Shown in pieces: positions 30,544 to 42,093 of a stretch of 64,000 nt of DNA. A program made the translations under genes and the position numbers. Positions within the stretch are counted from its first letter, which is position 1. Each line of letters begins with the position of its first letter. The notes beneath the pieces were generated by a model. It had not been told where the DNA came from and searched no databases. It saw nothing but the letters and a program-made list of their open reading frames with translations. Source of the stretch: Chamaecrista fasciculata (Eukaryota; Streptophyta; Magnoliopsida; Fabales; Fabaceae); contig QANZ01002069.1 of assembly GCA_003254925.1 (NCBI GenBank), forward strand, positions 49,642 through 113,641, in the 5' to 3' direction.

Positions 30544-33500
30544 ATGGCCGCTTCGCCTTCTACTGCGGCCACCGTAAACATCATGCTTGCTGTCTTTGAG
30601 AAGAAGACGAATCCAATCGATCTATATCGCCCTCTTCGCAACTACGTTACTTTCCACTACTCCGAACGCGAAGCCCATAACATCGAAGACGACCTCCAAA
30701 CCCTCAAGCAACTCCGTTCCGATCTCGAGCGTCACTCAGACCCTTCCTTGCCTTCTCGCCGTGATCTCCTTCAATCATACTACAAATCTCTCTGCCTTGT
30801 GGAGACTCGTTTTCCCATCTCTCCTGAACAAGATCACGTTAACACTGTCAGTTTTGTGTGGTTCGATGCGTTTAAGCCCAAACAGAAGGCGACGCAGCAG
30901 AATATTCACCTTGAGAAAGCTGCAGTGTTGTTCAATTTGGGTGCGATTTATAGTCAGATTGGGTTGTCCTATGATCGGAATACTGTTGATGGACGGAAGC
31001 AAGCCTCGCATGCGTTTATTGCAGCTGCTGGGTCGTTTGCTTACCTTAGGGATAATGCAGCGATGAAAGCTTCAATTGGGAGTTCCACGACGGTGGATGT
31101 GTCCGTTGAGTGCGCAGGCATGTTGGAAAGGTTAATGCTAGCACAGGCACAAGAATGTGCGTTTGAGATTACCATTGCCAAAGGGAGCACCCCTGGGCTT
31201 TGTGCGAAGATTGCTAGACAGGTCTGTGCATTTATTGGTCCTGCTTGTTAAATAATGTTTGGTTGAAATTTAGCCATCTAATGTCAATAGGGCAGGCTAG
31301 GAGCTGTAATGTGGATCTGCAGTTGGTTTGTTGAGTTGAGTCTCTCCTCTGAATCACGGTTTTCTTAGAATGACTTTCTTTTCATGTGCGTTTCATGGTG
31401 TAGTTAATAATATACTCGGCATGTGAAAGATAATTAAAGGTCATACAGGTCGTTTTTTCACCCCGTCTATCCTGATTTGCGCTGAACTGATAAACACTTG
31501 TGAAAGCTCATTAATGCCTCGGTTTCAATTAATAAGGCCGTTGTATTCATAACAATAACTAGGGGATTTGCGTGCCCTGACGGGCACGCAAATATGTATG
31601 TAAAATAAATAAGGGACTAAATTGTTAACTTAGTAAAGAAAGAGAGACCAAATAGTAAATTTTCTCATATTTTTAATTTCATAGACTATAGTTTTAAAAA
31701 TGGACGACCAGAAAGGGGTGGACCCATATAATATTTGATGAAAGCTAAGGTGCTGCTGGGCTGAATAGTGTAATATAATAGTTTGTGTGGCATACTCGCA
31801 TTAACTGTAGTTTGAAATATAGCTGTTAGTCAGCTTTGCTCAATGATTATGCTTCTTTGAAGTCAGAAGCCGTAACTTGTATCCTTTTGGTCTTTACTTC
31901 TTTTTGGGGCCTCAGAACTTACACGCTCTTGCCGTGCTGTAGGTTGGGCTTTACTATGAAGAAGCTTTAGCTGCATTGAACGTTGCACCACTAAACCAGC
32001 ATTTCGATAAATCATGGATAGCTCATGTGCACATAAAGGCAGCTCTATTCTTTGCAGAAGCTTGCTATAGGTATGGATTAGAACTGCATGAGAAAGAAAA
32101 CATAGCAGAGGAGATTGCAAGACTAAAGAGTGGGCTTAATGCGCTAACTGAGGCAAAGAAAAACTCCAAGGGTGCTGCAGCACAGATCCTAGATGCAATT
32201 AGTAAGTTAGAGGCCAATCTTAACCGAAACTTGGAAAGGGCTGTCAAAGAGAATGAAAGAGTGTACTTCATGAGGGTTCCTCCCCCCAGTTCCTTATCAC
32301 CTCTTCCTGGTATTTCCATGGTGAAGCCAATGGCAATGAATGATGTGTTAGATGCAAGCAAAGAGAAAATGTTTGCAAGTATTGTTCCTGACAGCAGCGC
32401 AAAGGCTCTATCCAGGTACACTGAAATGGTAGACGAAATTATAAGAATCCAGGCTGAAAAATTACAACAAGCTAGTGAGTTAACCCGAGTTAGGCTTAAG
32501 GAGATGGACCTTCCTGATTCTATTCTTGCTTTGGAAGGAAATTTTACTCTACCAACACATCTCAAAGAAGATGTGGAGGCCGTTCAGATCAGTGGGGGTC
32601 CTGCTGGTTTGGAGGCAGACTTGCAGCAACTTAAGGACCTAAGGAGGGTGAATCAAGAATTGTTGATCCAGACTGAGGAGCTGTTGCAGAAGGAAGCAAC
32701 AGAAGATGGTCAATTTAGAAGCCAATTTGGGACCAAGTGGACTAGGCCTCAATCAAGCACTTTGACAAAGAACTTGCAAGATAGGTTAAATAAATATGCA
32801 GGTAACTTGAAGCAAGCTGCAGAAAGTGATGGTCGAATTGAACGCTCAATCAAAGAGAATTCATCATTCATGGCAATTCTTGACAGCCGTCCGGTAAATT
32901 CCAGACCTAGTTATATTGCTACATTTATTTTGCTTAAGGCCTTCCGGGATGTGTGAACACGGTGTTGTTGTTTGCATATGTTCATTCATTTTCTCTGAAT
33001 TTTGTCTCACATAAAAGGTAGGTGTAATGGATGTCCTAACTTTATTTTTTATGAAATATAAGTGCATTTGAAAATGTAGGCCTTCCCTTTTCTAATTTCA
33101 GAACTAGTGTTATTTTGGAAGTTATATTTTGGTCTATAGAAAAATGTGACAAGATTGAAAGAATTTTGGGCATCACTAACAACTATTCAGCTTTTCAGCT
33201 AAATTTTTCAAAAATGTTTTGTGCTTATGCTATTTAGTTATGATGAGGTATAATAGACGTTAGAACATGCTAATGAAGTTGTTTAAACGTTACTGCTATG
33301 ATACACCCTGGGTGGTCGGGTGGTCTTCATCTACCCTAAATCTGAGTTAGTAAGTTTGATTAGTGCTTGGTGTTATCCAGAATAGACTTGTAAATTGTTG
33401 AATCTCCTTGTCTTTTGACAGATTGAATCTGCACTCCCTTCCTTGGCAAGGCCGATTATGTCTTTGGATGCCAATGAAGATGCTATTGTGGGGTCCCTCA

Positions 33501-36500
33501 AGCAGTGTTTGGTATGTTGTTGTTTTAAACACGATTATTTTTATATTATGGTACCCAAGGAATAGAATTGTTTTTTCTATGTTATGATTTTCGAGGCTAT
33601 TTTTTAGTTCTTAATTTATATAGCTGTTATTTGTTCTTCTAAGGGGTGAAGGTTATGAATATATATTAAAAGTTGGTGCTGGTGAAGTCTGATGAAGTAT
33701 ATCTTTCTCTTATTAATAAAATACCCAGTGCATGAATTTTTTTTTTGGGGGGTGGGGGAGGATATCTTGTCCCTCATTATTGTATATCTTTCTCTTATTA
33801 ATAAATTCTTTTCCTTTAAAAGAAATAGCTAGAAATTTGAACCTCCAGTTTTTGGATTATGAAACTTCCATTGCATTTACATTTGTTATAATTTACATTA
33901 GGACAATTTTTGTATATTGGGCAGTTGCAGTGATTCTTTTCCTTTTTTTCTTTTCTTAAAACTTATTAAGCATTTGCAATGTTACTAACTTAACTATTTC
34001 CACATGGGCCATGGCCTAAGAAAAGGAAGAACCTATTTCACTCACTTTTCCATGTGACTGTATGAAAAATTGAACAGTTTGTTTTATGCAGAAATACTTT
34101 TATAGGCTGAGAGATTTCTCTCCAAAATATTCAACTAATTTTTGTTTGAGTATTTATCAGGTTTAACGGGAAATGTTTGTCAACTTGAATTTCCTCTTTT
34201 GAAATCATCAACTGCCGTGTTTTAAAATTCCTGTTAAATTTTGGTTCTCTCTAATGCAGAGGCAGCTAGAAACTCTGGGAGCTCAAAGGGCTGGTCTTGA
34301 AGACATGCTTAAAGAGATGAAAAGAAAGGTGTGCTTGGTCATATGCACTTTTATTCTCTTACTCTAGAAGCTAGCATTTTTGTTCTTAAACTTAACTATT
34401 TAAGGCTTTTTTTTTTTTCTGGTGCTGGTATTGCATTATATTAGAGGTCAGACGATAGTTTTCATATAGTTCAGAGATATTTTCCCCCTTTTTGGTCTTT
34501 ACTAAACAAGATTCTCTACTATAAATGATGTGTAAAAGCAAAGACAATGCATGGTAGTTCACCATTTGGCATACTTTTATCATGCAAATTTATATTATAA
34601 TTTAGTGGTTTGGATTTTGCTTATTGCACTTTGAGTTTGCTTATCCTATGTTGGGAAGAAATAGTGGGAATTGGTTTCACCATACTTTTCATTGACCCAT
34701 TATAGGCTCTATAAAATTTTCTTTGGCTTATTTTTGATTTTTCTATATATGTCTGCAGGATGATATACTACCCAAGCTGATGACATCAACTGGGTCTTTT
34801 GAGGATCTTTTCAAGAAGGAGATAGCAAAATATGATCATATTTGCGATGAAATAACTCAAAACATCGAGGCACAAGAGCAGTTGTTGCTGCAGATTCAGG
34901 TATCCTTCTCTTTGCACCCAACTTATTTATTGACTCTTTGTCCCATGCATTAGAAGAGAACTATATACAAATCGTTTGTTATATTTTTTTAGTCCTTTGG
35001 TCCTTTCTACTTTGGTTACAGTGAACTACTTTGTCCTAAACATTGGTTAGTCTCATACGGGATAATATGATTTTGATTCTTGTCTAGTCTGACTTTTGAC
35101 TATCATTAATACTAACAAATGTGTATGTTTTTAAATATTTTTTCCCTATGTAAACTTCACTTTCTTCCCTCAAAGAACAAACCTTCCTTCTTGTTTTCAT
35201 TTTATTCTTGAATCCTTTTGCTGTTTGTTGTCACATTACAGAAGTCTGATGCTATTTAAAAGTTAAAGAATTAAAATGTTGTTGACTCTTGATGAAAAAG
35301 TTATAGCTTGGTCAAATATAGACTATAAGTTAACCGTATCTTCAGGGTTGTTTATTGCATTTTCCTATTTTACTTCTTGTGCGAGGTGAATTCATTCCTC
35401 TTAGAGTCTTAGGCAAAGAGTGACAGATTATCCCTGTCAAATTAATTATTTATGCATGAGGCCATTTCCTAATTGTGTTAGTGGTATATACACACGCATT
35501 TTCTAATTGTTTGTTTCTGATACTGTTGTCTTAGGGAAACATGAGGTATTCTTGATGTGATTTTTTCTAGGGTTACACTGACGATGTGCTTCAAATATTT
35601 TATTTGTGATTGTCCACAGGCTCAAAATGACGAGTTCTCTGCTATCTTTAACCTTGAAGATTACAAAGGTAGGTCTTGTTTAGTAGTACTCTTCTCCATC
35701 AGATTTAGTGTTTGTTTTGCCAAATTTATGAAATCTGCTTATTTTGAAATCATATCTCTTCAAATAGAGTTTCATAAACAGTGCCAAGAGAGTAATAATT
35801 TGTGCTACGCTAATTAACTAATTTGTTTAGAGAAAGTGCCTTTGATGTAACCAAAAAAAAAAAAAAGGTGCCTTTGANAATTTGTTTAGAGAAAGTGCCT
35901 TTGATAGTTTGATGTAACCAAAAAAAAAAAAGGTGCCTTTGACTGTCAATTTACTTAAAAGGGCATGTAATTAAGGGAGTTTGTAAAAGAAAATTGGACA
36001 AAACTTTAGGAACTATTACAGAATGCATGACTTTGTTTAAGTCCTCTCTTTTCTTTGATATTTGATCTCTCAATGGTTTTCTCTCATCTATTTCAGCTTC
36101 ACGTGAAAAATGCTACAAGCAGATTGAAGCTTCCATAGCAAAGTATCAAGAAATAAAAGACCACGTGAATCAAGGGTTAGACTTTTATGTTCGACTGCAG
36201 GTAAGAATCTCTCAAATACTTCTATTTTGGATCTGTATATTGTAACAAGTAAATCGATATCATTGGACAGTTGTTTTATCATACCAATTTTTTTTTTTGT
36301 TTTTCTTTTGAATCATTCCTAGTATTTTGTGTTTGTGTATGAACGGTGCTATTAGAAACAATGGTTGTTTTGTAGTAACATGAAGTTTCTTTATGCAATA
36401 GGGAGTAATCAAAGATGTAAAGCAGCAGTGCAGTGACTTTGTAATGACCAGGAACATCCAGTGCAGGGACATGATTGAAGATGTCCAGAGACAAGTGGCT

Positions 36501-36917
36501 GGTCTCAGTTTCCAGGATAACAAAACTGCAGGCCCTTCTAACAGCACCTACCCTTTGCTGGGACACCAAGCCCAAAGATCCTATCCACCGCAAACGCCGT
36601 ATTATCAGCCACCCGAGCAGCCACCAGCGGCACCGGCTGGGTATGTTCAACCCCCTTCTCCATATGGTTCTGCTCATCATCATCCTCCTCCACCATACCA
36701 CATTCCACACACATCAGCAACTCCATACCCCCCTTCTCAAGTCTCCCAGCAGCCTCCACCAGCAAGCCATGACTATGGCCAACCTGCATATCCTGGATGG
36801 CGTGGTCCTTATTATAACGTGCATGCACAACAACCTACATCGCTTCCTCGGCCTCCTTATACCATTCCAAGTCCGTATCCTCCTCCTCACCAAGGTGGCT
36901 ATTATAAGCAGCAATAA
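30544..36917 (+). CDS. ALIX: ALIX homologue, BRO1-domain ESCRT-associated protein
   Basis: Adaptor between cargo or deubiquitinase and ESCRT-III during sorting to the vacuole at multivesicular bodies. Eight coding exons: 30544-31221, 31943-32893, 33422-33511, 34260-34328, 34759-34899, 35620-35668, 36097-36200, 36402-36917, 865 aa, close to Arabidopsis ALIX. Domain order: BRO1 domain about residues 10-400 (LYRPLRNYV near 26, HLEKAAVLFNLGAIYSQI near 122), the coiled V domain about 410-730 (heptad-rich, many Gln/Glu/Lys), and a Pro/Tyr/Gln-rich tail about 738-865 (YQPPEQPP, PPPPYH and similar) likely to bind SH3/UEV-type partners. The tail also contains YPLL (744-747). The start follows an open leader and agrees with family N-termini (NIMLAVFEKKT). 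Intron 1 holds a Helitron end; intron 6 holds an N-flanked duplication. AATAAA at 36963-36968. I recall the Arabidopsis gene as At1g15130. Confidence 0.96.
31559..31593 (-). mobile_element. Helitron-like 3' terminus in ALIX intron 1
   Basis: On the minus strand a perfect 12-bp stem (ATTTGCGTGCCC with its complement, 31566-31593) with a 4-base loop is followed by CCC, then CTAG (31562-31559), then T. Hairpin plus CTAG before T is the Helitron 3' signature, although the 3-base spacing is shorter than usual. The 5' end should lie to the right inside the intron; I could not place it. Confidence 0.5.
35820..35945 (+). repeat. Direct duplication around N at 35878 in ALIX intron 6 (probable assembly artefact)
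   Basis: Before the N: aatttgtttagagaaagtgc ... A-run ... ggtgcctttga. After the N the same text starts again (aatttgtttagagaaagtgc), now with an extra tagtttga and a shorter A-run. The A-homopolymer would explain a failed contig join. Only intron sequence is affected. Confidence 0.8.
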
Positions 36918-37983
36918 TGTGCATCCCTGGGCTGAAAAGTACAACATTCTTTGTGACTAATGAATAAATGGGACGCAGATTGATCTAGCCTGTGGTCCCA
37001 AAACCTTAGCTTCCATATCTGTTGTATTGGTTATTTGGTTTGCATTATCATGATATTGTGAAATCCATAGCTTAAACACGAGGATGTGCTCATGTATAGT
37101 TTTTTCGAGTGTATGTAGTTTTAGAGAGTAGGTTTTTTTTGGCTAGAAAGAACATAGGAGAATACTCTGGTAGTACCTAGTGTAACACCATGCATGTTTA
37201 TGTTAAAGGATTCATAGAACACTGTTGTGATATGTACTTATATAAACAAAATCAATTTATATGATAAAGACAACAGAGAGTTAATTTGAATTGCTAATGA
37301 TAAGGGTCACTTTCTGTTCTACCTTTACTTGAAAAAGACCCACTAATGGCTAGAGTAGTTTATCATAGTCATATTTCTTCTTTTTTTTGGTCAAGTGCTC
37401 AAAAAATTGTTTTAGGACCAAAATAAAACTGACTCTATATTTTGAGGATCAAGATGATTATTTGATATTTGGCAAAAGTATTCATTTTGTCCCCAAACTT
37501 TACACCTGTTGTCAATTTCGTCCCCAATCTTTTTTTGCTGTCAATTTCGTCCTCAAACTTTACACATGCTGTCAATTTCGTCCCTAATCTTTCACATTTT
37601 GGTCAATTTTATCCTTTGCTCTTACTTTAGCCAAATATTGACGACAAAATCTATGTGCTAACGATATATAATGTAAAATTGATAGGAAAAGAAACTCAAA
37701 TCCTAACTTAGATTCAAAAACAGGATGCAGTCTATCGTTAATTTATTAAAACAAGTTAGTCAGGATAAAATTGACGAAAATGTGAAAGATCGGGGATGAA
37801 ATTGACAGTTGTGTAAAGTTTGGGGACGAAATTGACAGCAAAAAAAGATTGGGAATGAAATTGACAGCTTGTGTAAAGTTTGGGGACGAAATTAGTACTT
37901 TTGCCTTCATATTTTAAAATTTAAAAAATAATATTAATATACAGTTTAATTAATTCCTATATAAAAAACATATTAACAGTAAA
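36918..37983. other. Convergent spacer between ALIX and the SABATH gene
   Basis: Holds the ALIX 3' UTR (to about 37200), a 435-bp fold-back element (37471-37905) and the 3' end of the minus-strand methyltransferase gene. Nothing else is recognised. Confidence 0.6.
37471..37905. mobile_element. Fold-back MULE-like MITE with 9-bp target duplication
   Basis: Ends GGCAAAAGTA ... TACTTTTGCC are inverted. Both arms carry several copies of a short phrase (gtccccaaactttacac and gtcaatttcgtcc on the left, their complements on the right). Flanks ttgatattt (37462-37470) and ttcatattt (37906-37914) match at 8 of 9. No coding capacity. A diverged relative lies near 3805-4085. Nine-bp targets and long arms point to the Mutator superfamily. 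Confidence 0.8.
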
Positions 37984-39841
37984 TTAATATGGATCCAGCT
38001 TGCGCTTAAGAAGAACAAAGAGCATGAGAATTTTGAGATTGTTTGGGTTGAGGATATCTGGATTTTCCACAACTTTTTGAGTGAAGCGATCAAAAAGCTC
38101 ATCAACAATTGCACCTCCAAAATGGGTTTCAATCAAATTTTGCATCACTGCTCTGTAAAGAGAAACGAATTTGTTGGCATTTGGGACTGCGTAAAACTTG
38201 TCGATTGTCATTGCTTCCATCTTCTCAACACTGAACCACTCATTTCTGTCCACAATATCCTTCACACCCTTCACTGATGAGTAAAATATTGGTATATTGA
38301 ATGAGTCCACTTTTTCTTCAGTGATTATCCCCTGCAAAAAATAAGTGTTATTTTAATGTGGCTTAATTAATTAATATGAGGTTAGTATATATTATATACA
38401 CTATACACAGTACAGTTTTAGTATATATGTTTATGTCACAATAGAGTACGAGTGTACGACACAATCAAATGAATTTTAATTATTGTATTAAAAAATTCTA
38501 CAAAATTTTTAAAAATGACGAAAGATCATAAGTTTAGGGACCTCCAGTTTTCAAAGTTTTTTTAAAAAAAGTATACAATAAATAAAGTTTTTAAAAATTG
38601 TGTGCGTAATAAAAATTTGATTAAAACCTTATTTTAGTCCTCTGTGTACAAGCTATATCTAACTTTGGTCATCTGTCCTTTTTTTTTTTCATCATTTAAA
38701 AGTGTTCATCTATGTTTATATGATTTTTCACTTTTGACTTTAAATTTACTTTCGTAACATGATTTGAGTTCGATTGATGATTACCTCAATCAAAAAAGAA
38801 AAAAAACTCATTCAATAGCTTCGAACAAAAAGTGAAAATTCATGAAAACACTGAGGATGACTTTGAAAAATAATAATAAAAAAAATAAAAGGATCAAAAT
38901 GAAGTTTATTTTGGGGAAGTTGAATGAATAGAGTAATAATAGTGAGTGAGGGTACCGCTTGAGCCATGTCCATGAGAGCAGAGCCAAGGAGGTCGAAAAC
39001 TCGATTAGGAAGAAGAAGGTGATCAGAGTCAGAATGAACAACCTCATCAGGGACAGTGGGAATGTGAAGAAGCATGAGTCCATTCTCCACAATTTCTTCG
39101 GCTCTCGCACTCAAGAACATCTCAAATTCCTCTTCGTACTCTGCCTCATAAGCCTCCCTCACTTCTTTCGCAGCATTTGTGTGGTGAATCCTCCCTCTGT
39201 TCCACGCCCTGCTCCCTCTTTCCCTAACCTAATCAATCAATTTTCAGAGATCCAATTCAATTAACAACAAAATTAAAATCTATAATTGGATCACCTGGTT
39301 AGGAAGTTGGGAGAGCCAGTGAAGGGAGGAGGCGGAGTGCACAAAATGGAGGGTTCGCTTTGGGAACAAGCGGCGGCGGAAGCAGCCGGGAACGGCGGAA
39401 GCGAAGTAGGGTCTGTTGGGAGGTAGGTAGGAGAAGAGTTTGTTTAGGTCATTGTTGGAGAGTTGGTTGTTGAAGTACACGTGAAGCTCTGGGATTGGAT
39501 GCGGATCATAACGCTTTTGGATTACTTCTATTATGGTTTGGATGGCTAGGAAAGTGTGAGGCCCTGTGGAGTACGCTAAGTCTGCGATGCAGATCGGACT
39601 ATTACTCTTCACTATCATAGGGTCGAAGCTTTTGGCTATGGCTTCCTCTATCACTCTCTTCTCACTTTCGAATGCCTTTCTCTGCAACACATTATTATAC
39701 ACCAAGTAAGTACTAATTAATTAAGCATCTAAATTATATATATATATACACCTTGAAGGAAGAGTAGTCTTGAGCATAGCTATGATGAGGACCCTCTCCT
39801 AGTTCCATAATTGCAGATGATTGTTGATTATTATCCTCCAT
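37984..39841 (-). CDS. SABATH family S-adenosylmethionine-dependent carboxyl methyltransferase
   Basis: Enzymes of this family transfer a methyl group from SAM to a carboxyl group (or ring N) of small molecules such as salicylate, jasmonate, IAA, gibberellin or loganate; the substrate here cannot be told. Four exons on the minus strand: 39841-39752, 39681-39295, 39228-38956, 38331-37984, 365 aa, the usual SABATH length. Seen: N-terminal helix with HSYAQDYSSF (20-29), SAM-binding motif IADLAYSTGPHTF (62-74), NNDLNKLFSYLP, PGCFRRRLFP, SLHWLSQLP, RAWNRGRIHHTNA, and a C-terminal SFNIPIFYSS segment. The SAM motif departs from the common DLGCSSGPNT at three places (Gly to Ala 66, Cys to Tyr 67, Asn to His 72). 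A second Met at residue 12 could serve as start; the longer form is chosen because its frame and spacing fit. I recall the syntenic Arabidopsis gene as At1g15125. Confidence 0.93.
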
Positions 39842-40188
39842 CGATCTCTCTGCGTATGTACATCAAATAATTCATTCATTTGCATCTTCTTAATTATTAA
39901 TTGTTAGCTAATTAAATATTAAAACCAAAATAATTAACATCATAGATAGAAAGAGTTAATTCTCTGCGAAGATTTGTAATTGTATTGTACGTACCTGCTG
40001 AGTGACCGAGAGTGAGGTTTTGTGGTTATAGACCTCGATCGAGTGCAGTTGAGTTATGGTAGAAAATATTAACAAGAATGGAGAAATGAATGGTGTAATT
40101 TTAGTGGATGAATTTGGTTCAAAATGAGTGAGTATAGTAGTAATAGGAGATGGATGAATAATTATAAAAGAAAGAGAAAGAGAATTGA

Positions 40189-40281
40189 AAGGCAAGGATG
40201 TGTGACCTAATATAATTATAAGGAATTAGTGTTTGGGTGTTGATTTGGTNAAGGCAAGGATGTTTGGGTGTTGATTTGGTT
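40189..40281 (+). repeat. Direct duplication around N at 40250 (probable assembly artefact)
   Basis: The words aaggcaaggatg and gtttgggtgttgatttggt each occur once before and once after the N. The second version lacks about 30 bp lying between them in the first. This looks like two allelic or misassembled contig ends placed end to end, about 400 bp before the methyltransferase start codon. Confidence 0.75.
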
Positions 40282-41325
40282 AGGTGGAGAAAATTAAAGT
40301 TGTATGGAAAACGATACAAAGATACGCTAATCAGTGACGTTACCCACTTCCCTCCCTTCGCTCATCAATGACGACTTCCTCGCTTCTCTATTATGTATCG
40401 TCATTAATCAATGCATTTCAATTTAGCTAGCATCAAACTCAGTCCTAAAATGTTCCAAAATAAATATACAACTAATTAACTACAAACTTACACCAAATAA
40501 TAAATATTTATTTTAAAGATATATAAAATTTTAAAAGTTAATTAGAGAATAACAGAAAAATAAATGAAATAATCAACATATCTAAATCTGTAAACCATGA
40601 GATTTATATTCTAATCTTTTATCTCTTTTTATATCGATTTAAATCGAAAATTCTCATTTCTCTCTCTAAATTTACCATATGGTTTTTGTATTTATATATA
40701 TATATATATTTGATCGGGTTTGTATTTTTATATTGAGCATCGAGTTTTGGCAATTTAGTGGGCAACTGGGCATTGGATTTGGACAAGTACAGATCAAAAA
40801 TTAACGCACGACTTTCAAAAGGATTCAAAGCCCAAGTAAATAGACTATATGGAACGAAACGTGCCACATGAAACTAGACTGCCTAGACCACTAGCTCAAG
40901 GTGGCAAACACGTTTATAATACATTAATAACAAATATTTTTAATTTTACAAACAAATACAAAAAGCATAATTGATAAAATCTTTGCATATGTTTATTCAT
41001 ATATAACGCACGGTTTTATATACCAAAGTATACTGTATTTTGCTTCACCGTTTTTTATATATAAAAACAAATTATATATATATAACGACTTAAAATGGTA
41101 TAGGGACTTGACTTATTTCATTAAGAGTCTTGACGAAGATGAAGCACACAGAGACATAGAAATAGACCTGGATCCTCTACAGTGTAATGCTACACTGTAG
41201 ACAATCACTTCACATGGAAACCTGATTCTATTTCGATGTTTAAGTTCAAAGATAATCAATGTAAAGTAAAAGAGAATAAGTCACGTAGCTTTTTAGAGTT
41301 TTTCTTTAGGTTATTTTAAATATTA

Positions 41326-41605
41326 CTCCCTCCGTTCCTATATATATATATATGATGTTTAAGGTAAAAACACACAGACCAAGGAAATGATTAGCTCACC
41401 TAAAATGAAGAGAAAAATGAGGTAAAAAGACTAAACTATCCCTATTAAATTACTAGAAAAATGTTTATTCATTTATGACTCTACTATATTTAATAGGGAT
41501 AGAATGGTAAAAGAATAATTAATGCTCTCTTGAAGTTATAAAACATCAGATATTTTGGAATAAAAAAAGTTCTCCAGAAAAGCAGATATTCAGGAACGGA
41601 GGGAG
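41326..41605. mobile_element. Stowaway MITE (Tc1/mariner)
   Basis: A 280-bp element with terminal inverted repeats CTCCCTCCGTTCCT(A/G), the classical Stowaway end, flanked by the TA target on both sides (41324-41325 and 41606-41607). No coding capacity. The ends are almost perfect, suggesting a fairly young insertion. Confidence 0.92.
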
Positions 41606-42093
41606 TAATAAATACGTATTGATAATTATAGCTCGCTACTATTCCCATTACTAATTAGAGCATAAATTAGTCAGGAGGAATTGTTGCAGAAGCAATAACG
41701 GTATTTATTTATTAGCTGGTTTATTAAATCTACACTGGTACATCAATTCAAATTGATGACAGTTCACCGTTAGATTCAATTTAAGAAAATCAAATACAAA
41801 GGAATTGAAATATAGATTAACTTAACATTGATTGATCAAATGTTAAACATCATGATGACAAAAAAGATCAAAATCAAATGCAAGTGTACACTTCTCAGTA
41901 ATTTAAGCTATTATGAGAAGTAAAATCAAATTGAACCCATGGATTAATGCAAAGAAATTCACCTATAAAAATGAAGCACCTAGAGTTTGTGTATTTACAA
42001 AAGAAATATACAGCATCCAAATCCATACACCAATAGGAAAAACCAGTGAAAAGCAAAGCTCAAAATTATGTTACAGTAGAATTGCAAAAGCCT

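Larger units (their letters stand above)
39842..42093. other. Intergenic region, SABATH promoter side
   Basis: Includes the upstream region of the methyltransferase gene, an N-flanked duplication near 40189-40281, a Stowaway MITE (41326-41605), AT-rich microsatellite stretches (about 40698-40710, 41338-41354), and the 3' flank of the TTC5-like gene. No gene is seen. Confidence 0.6.
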
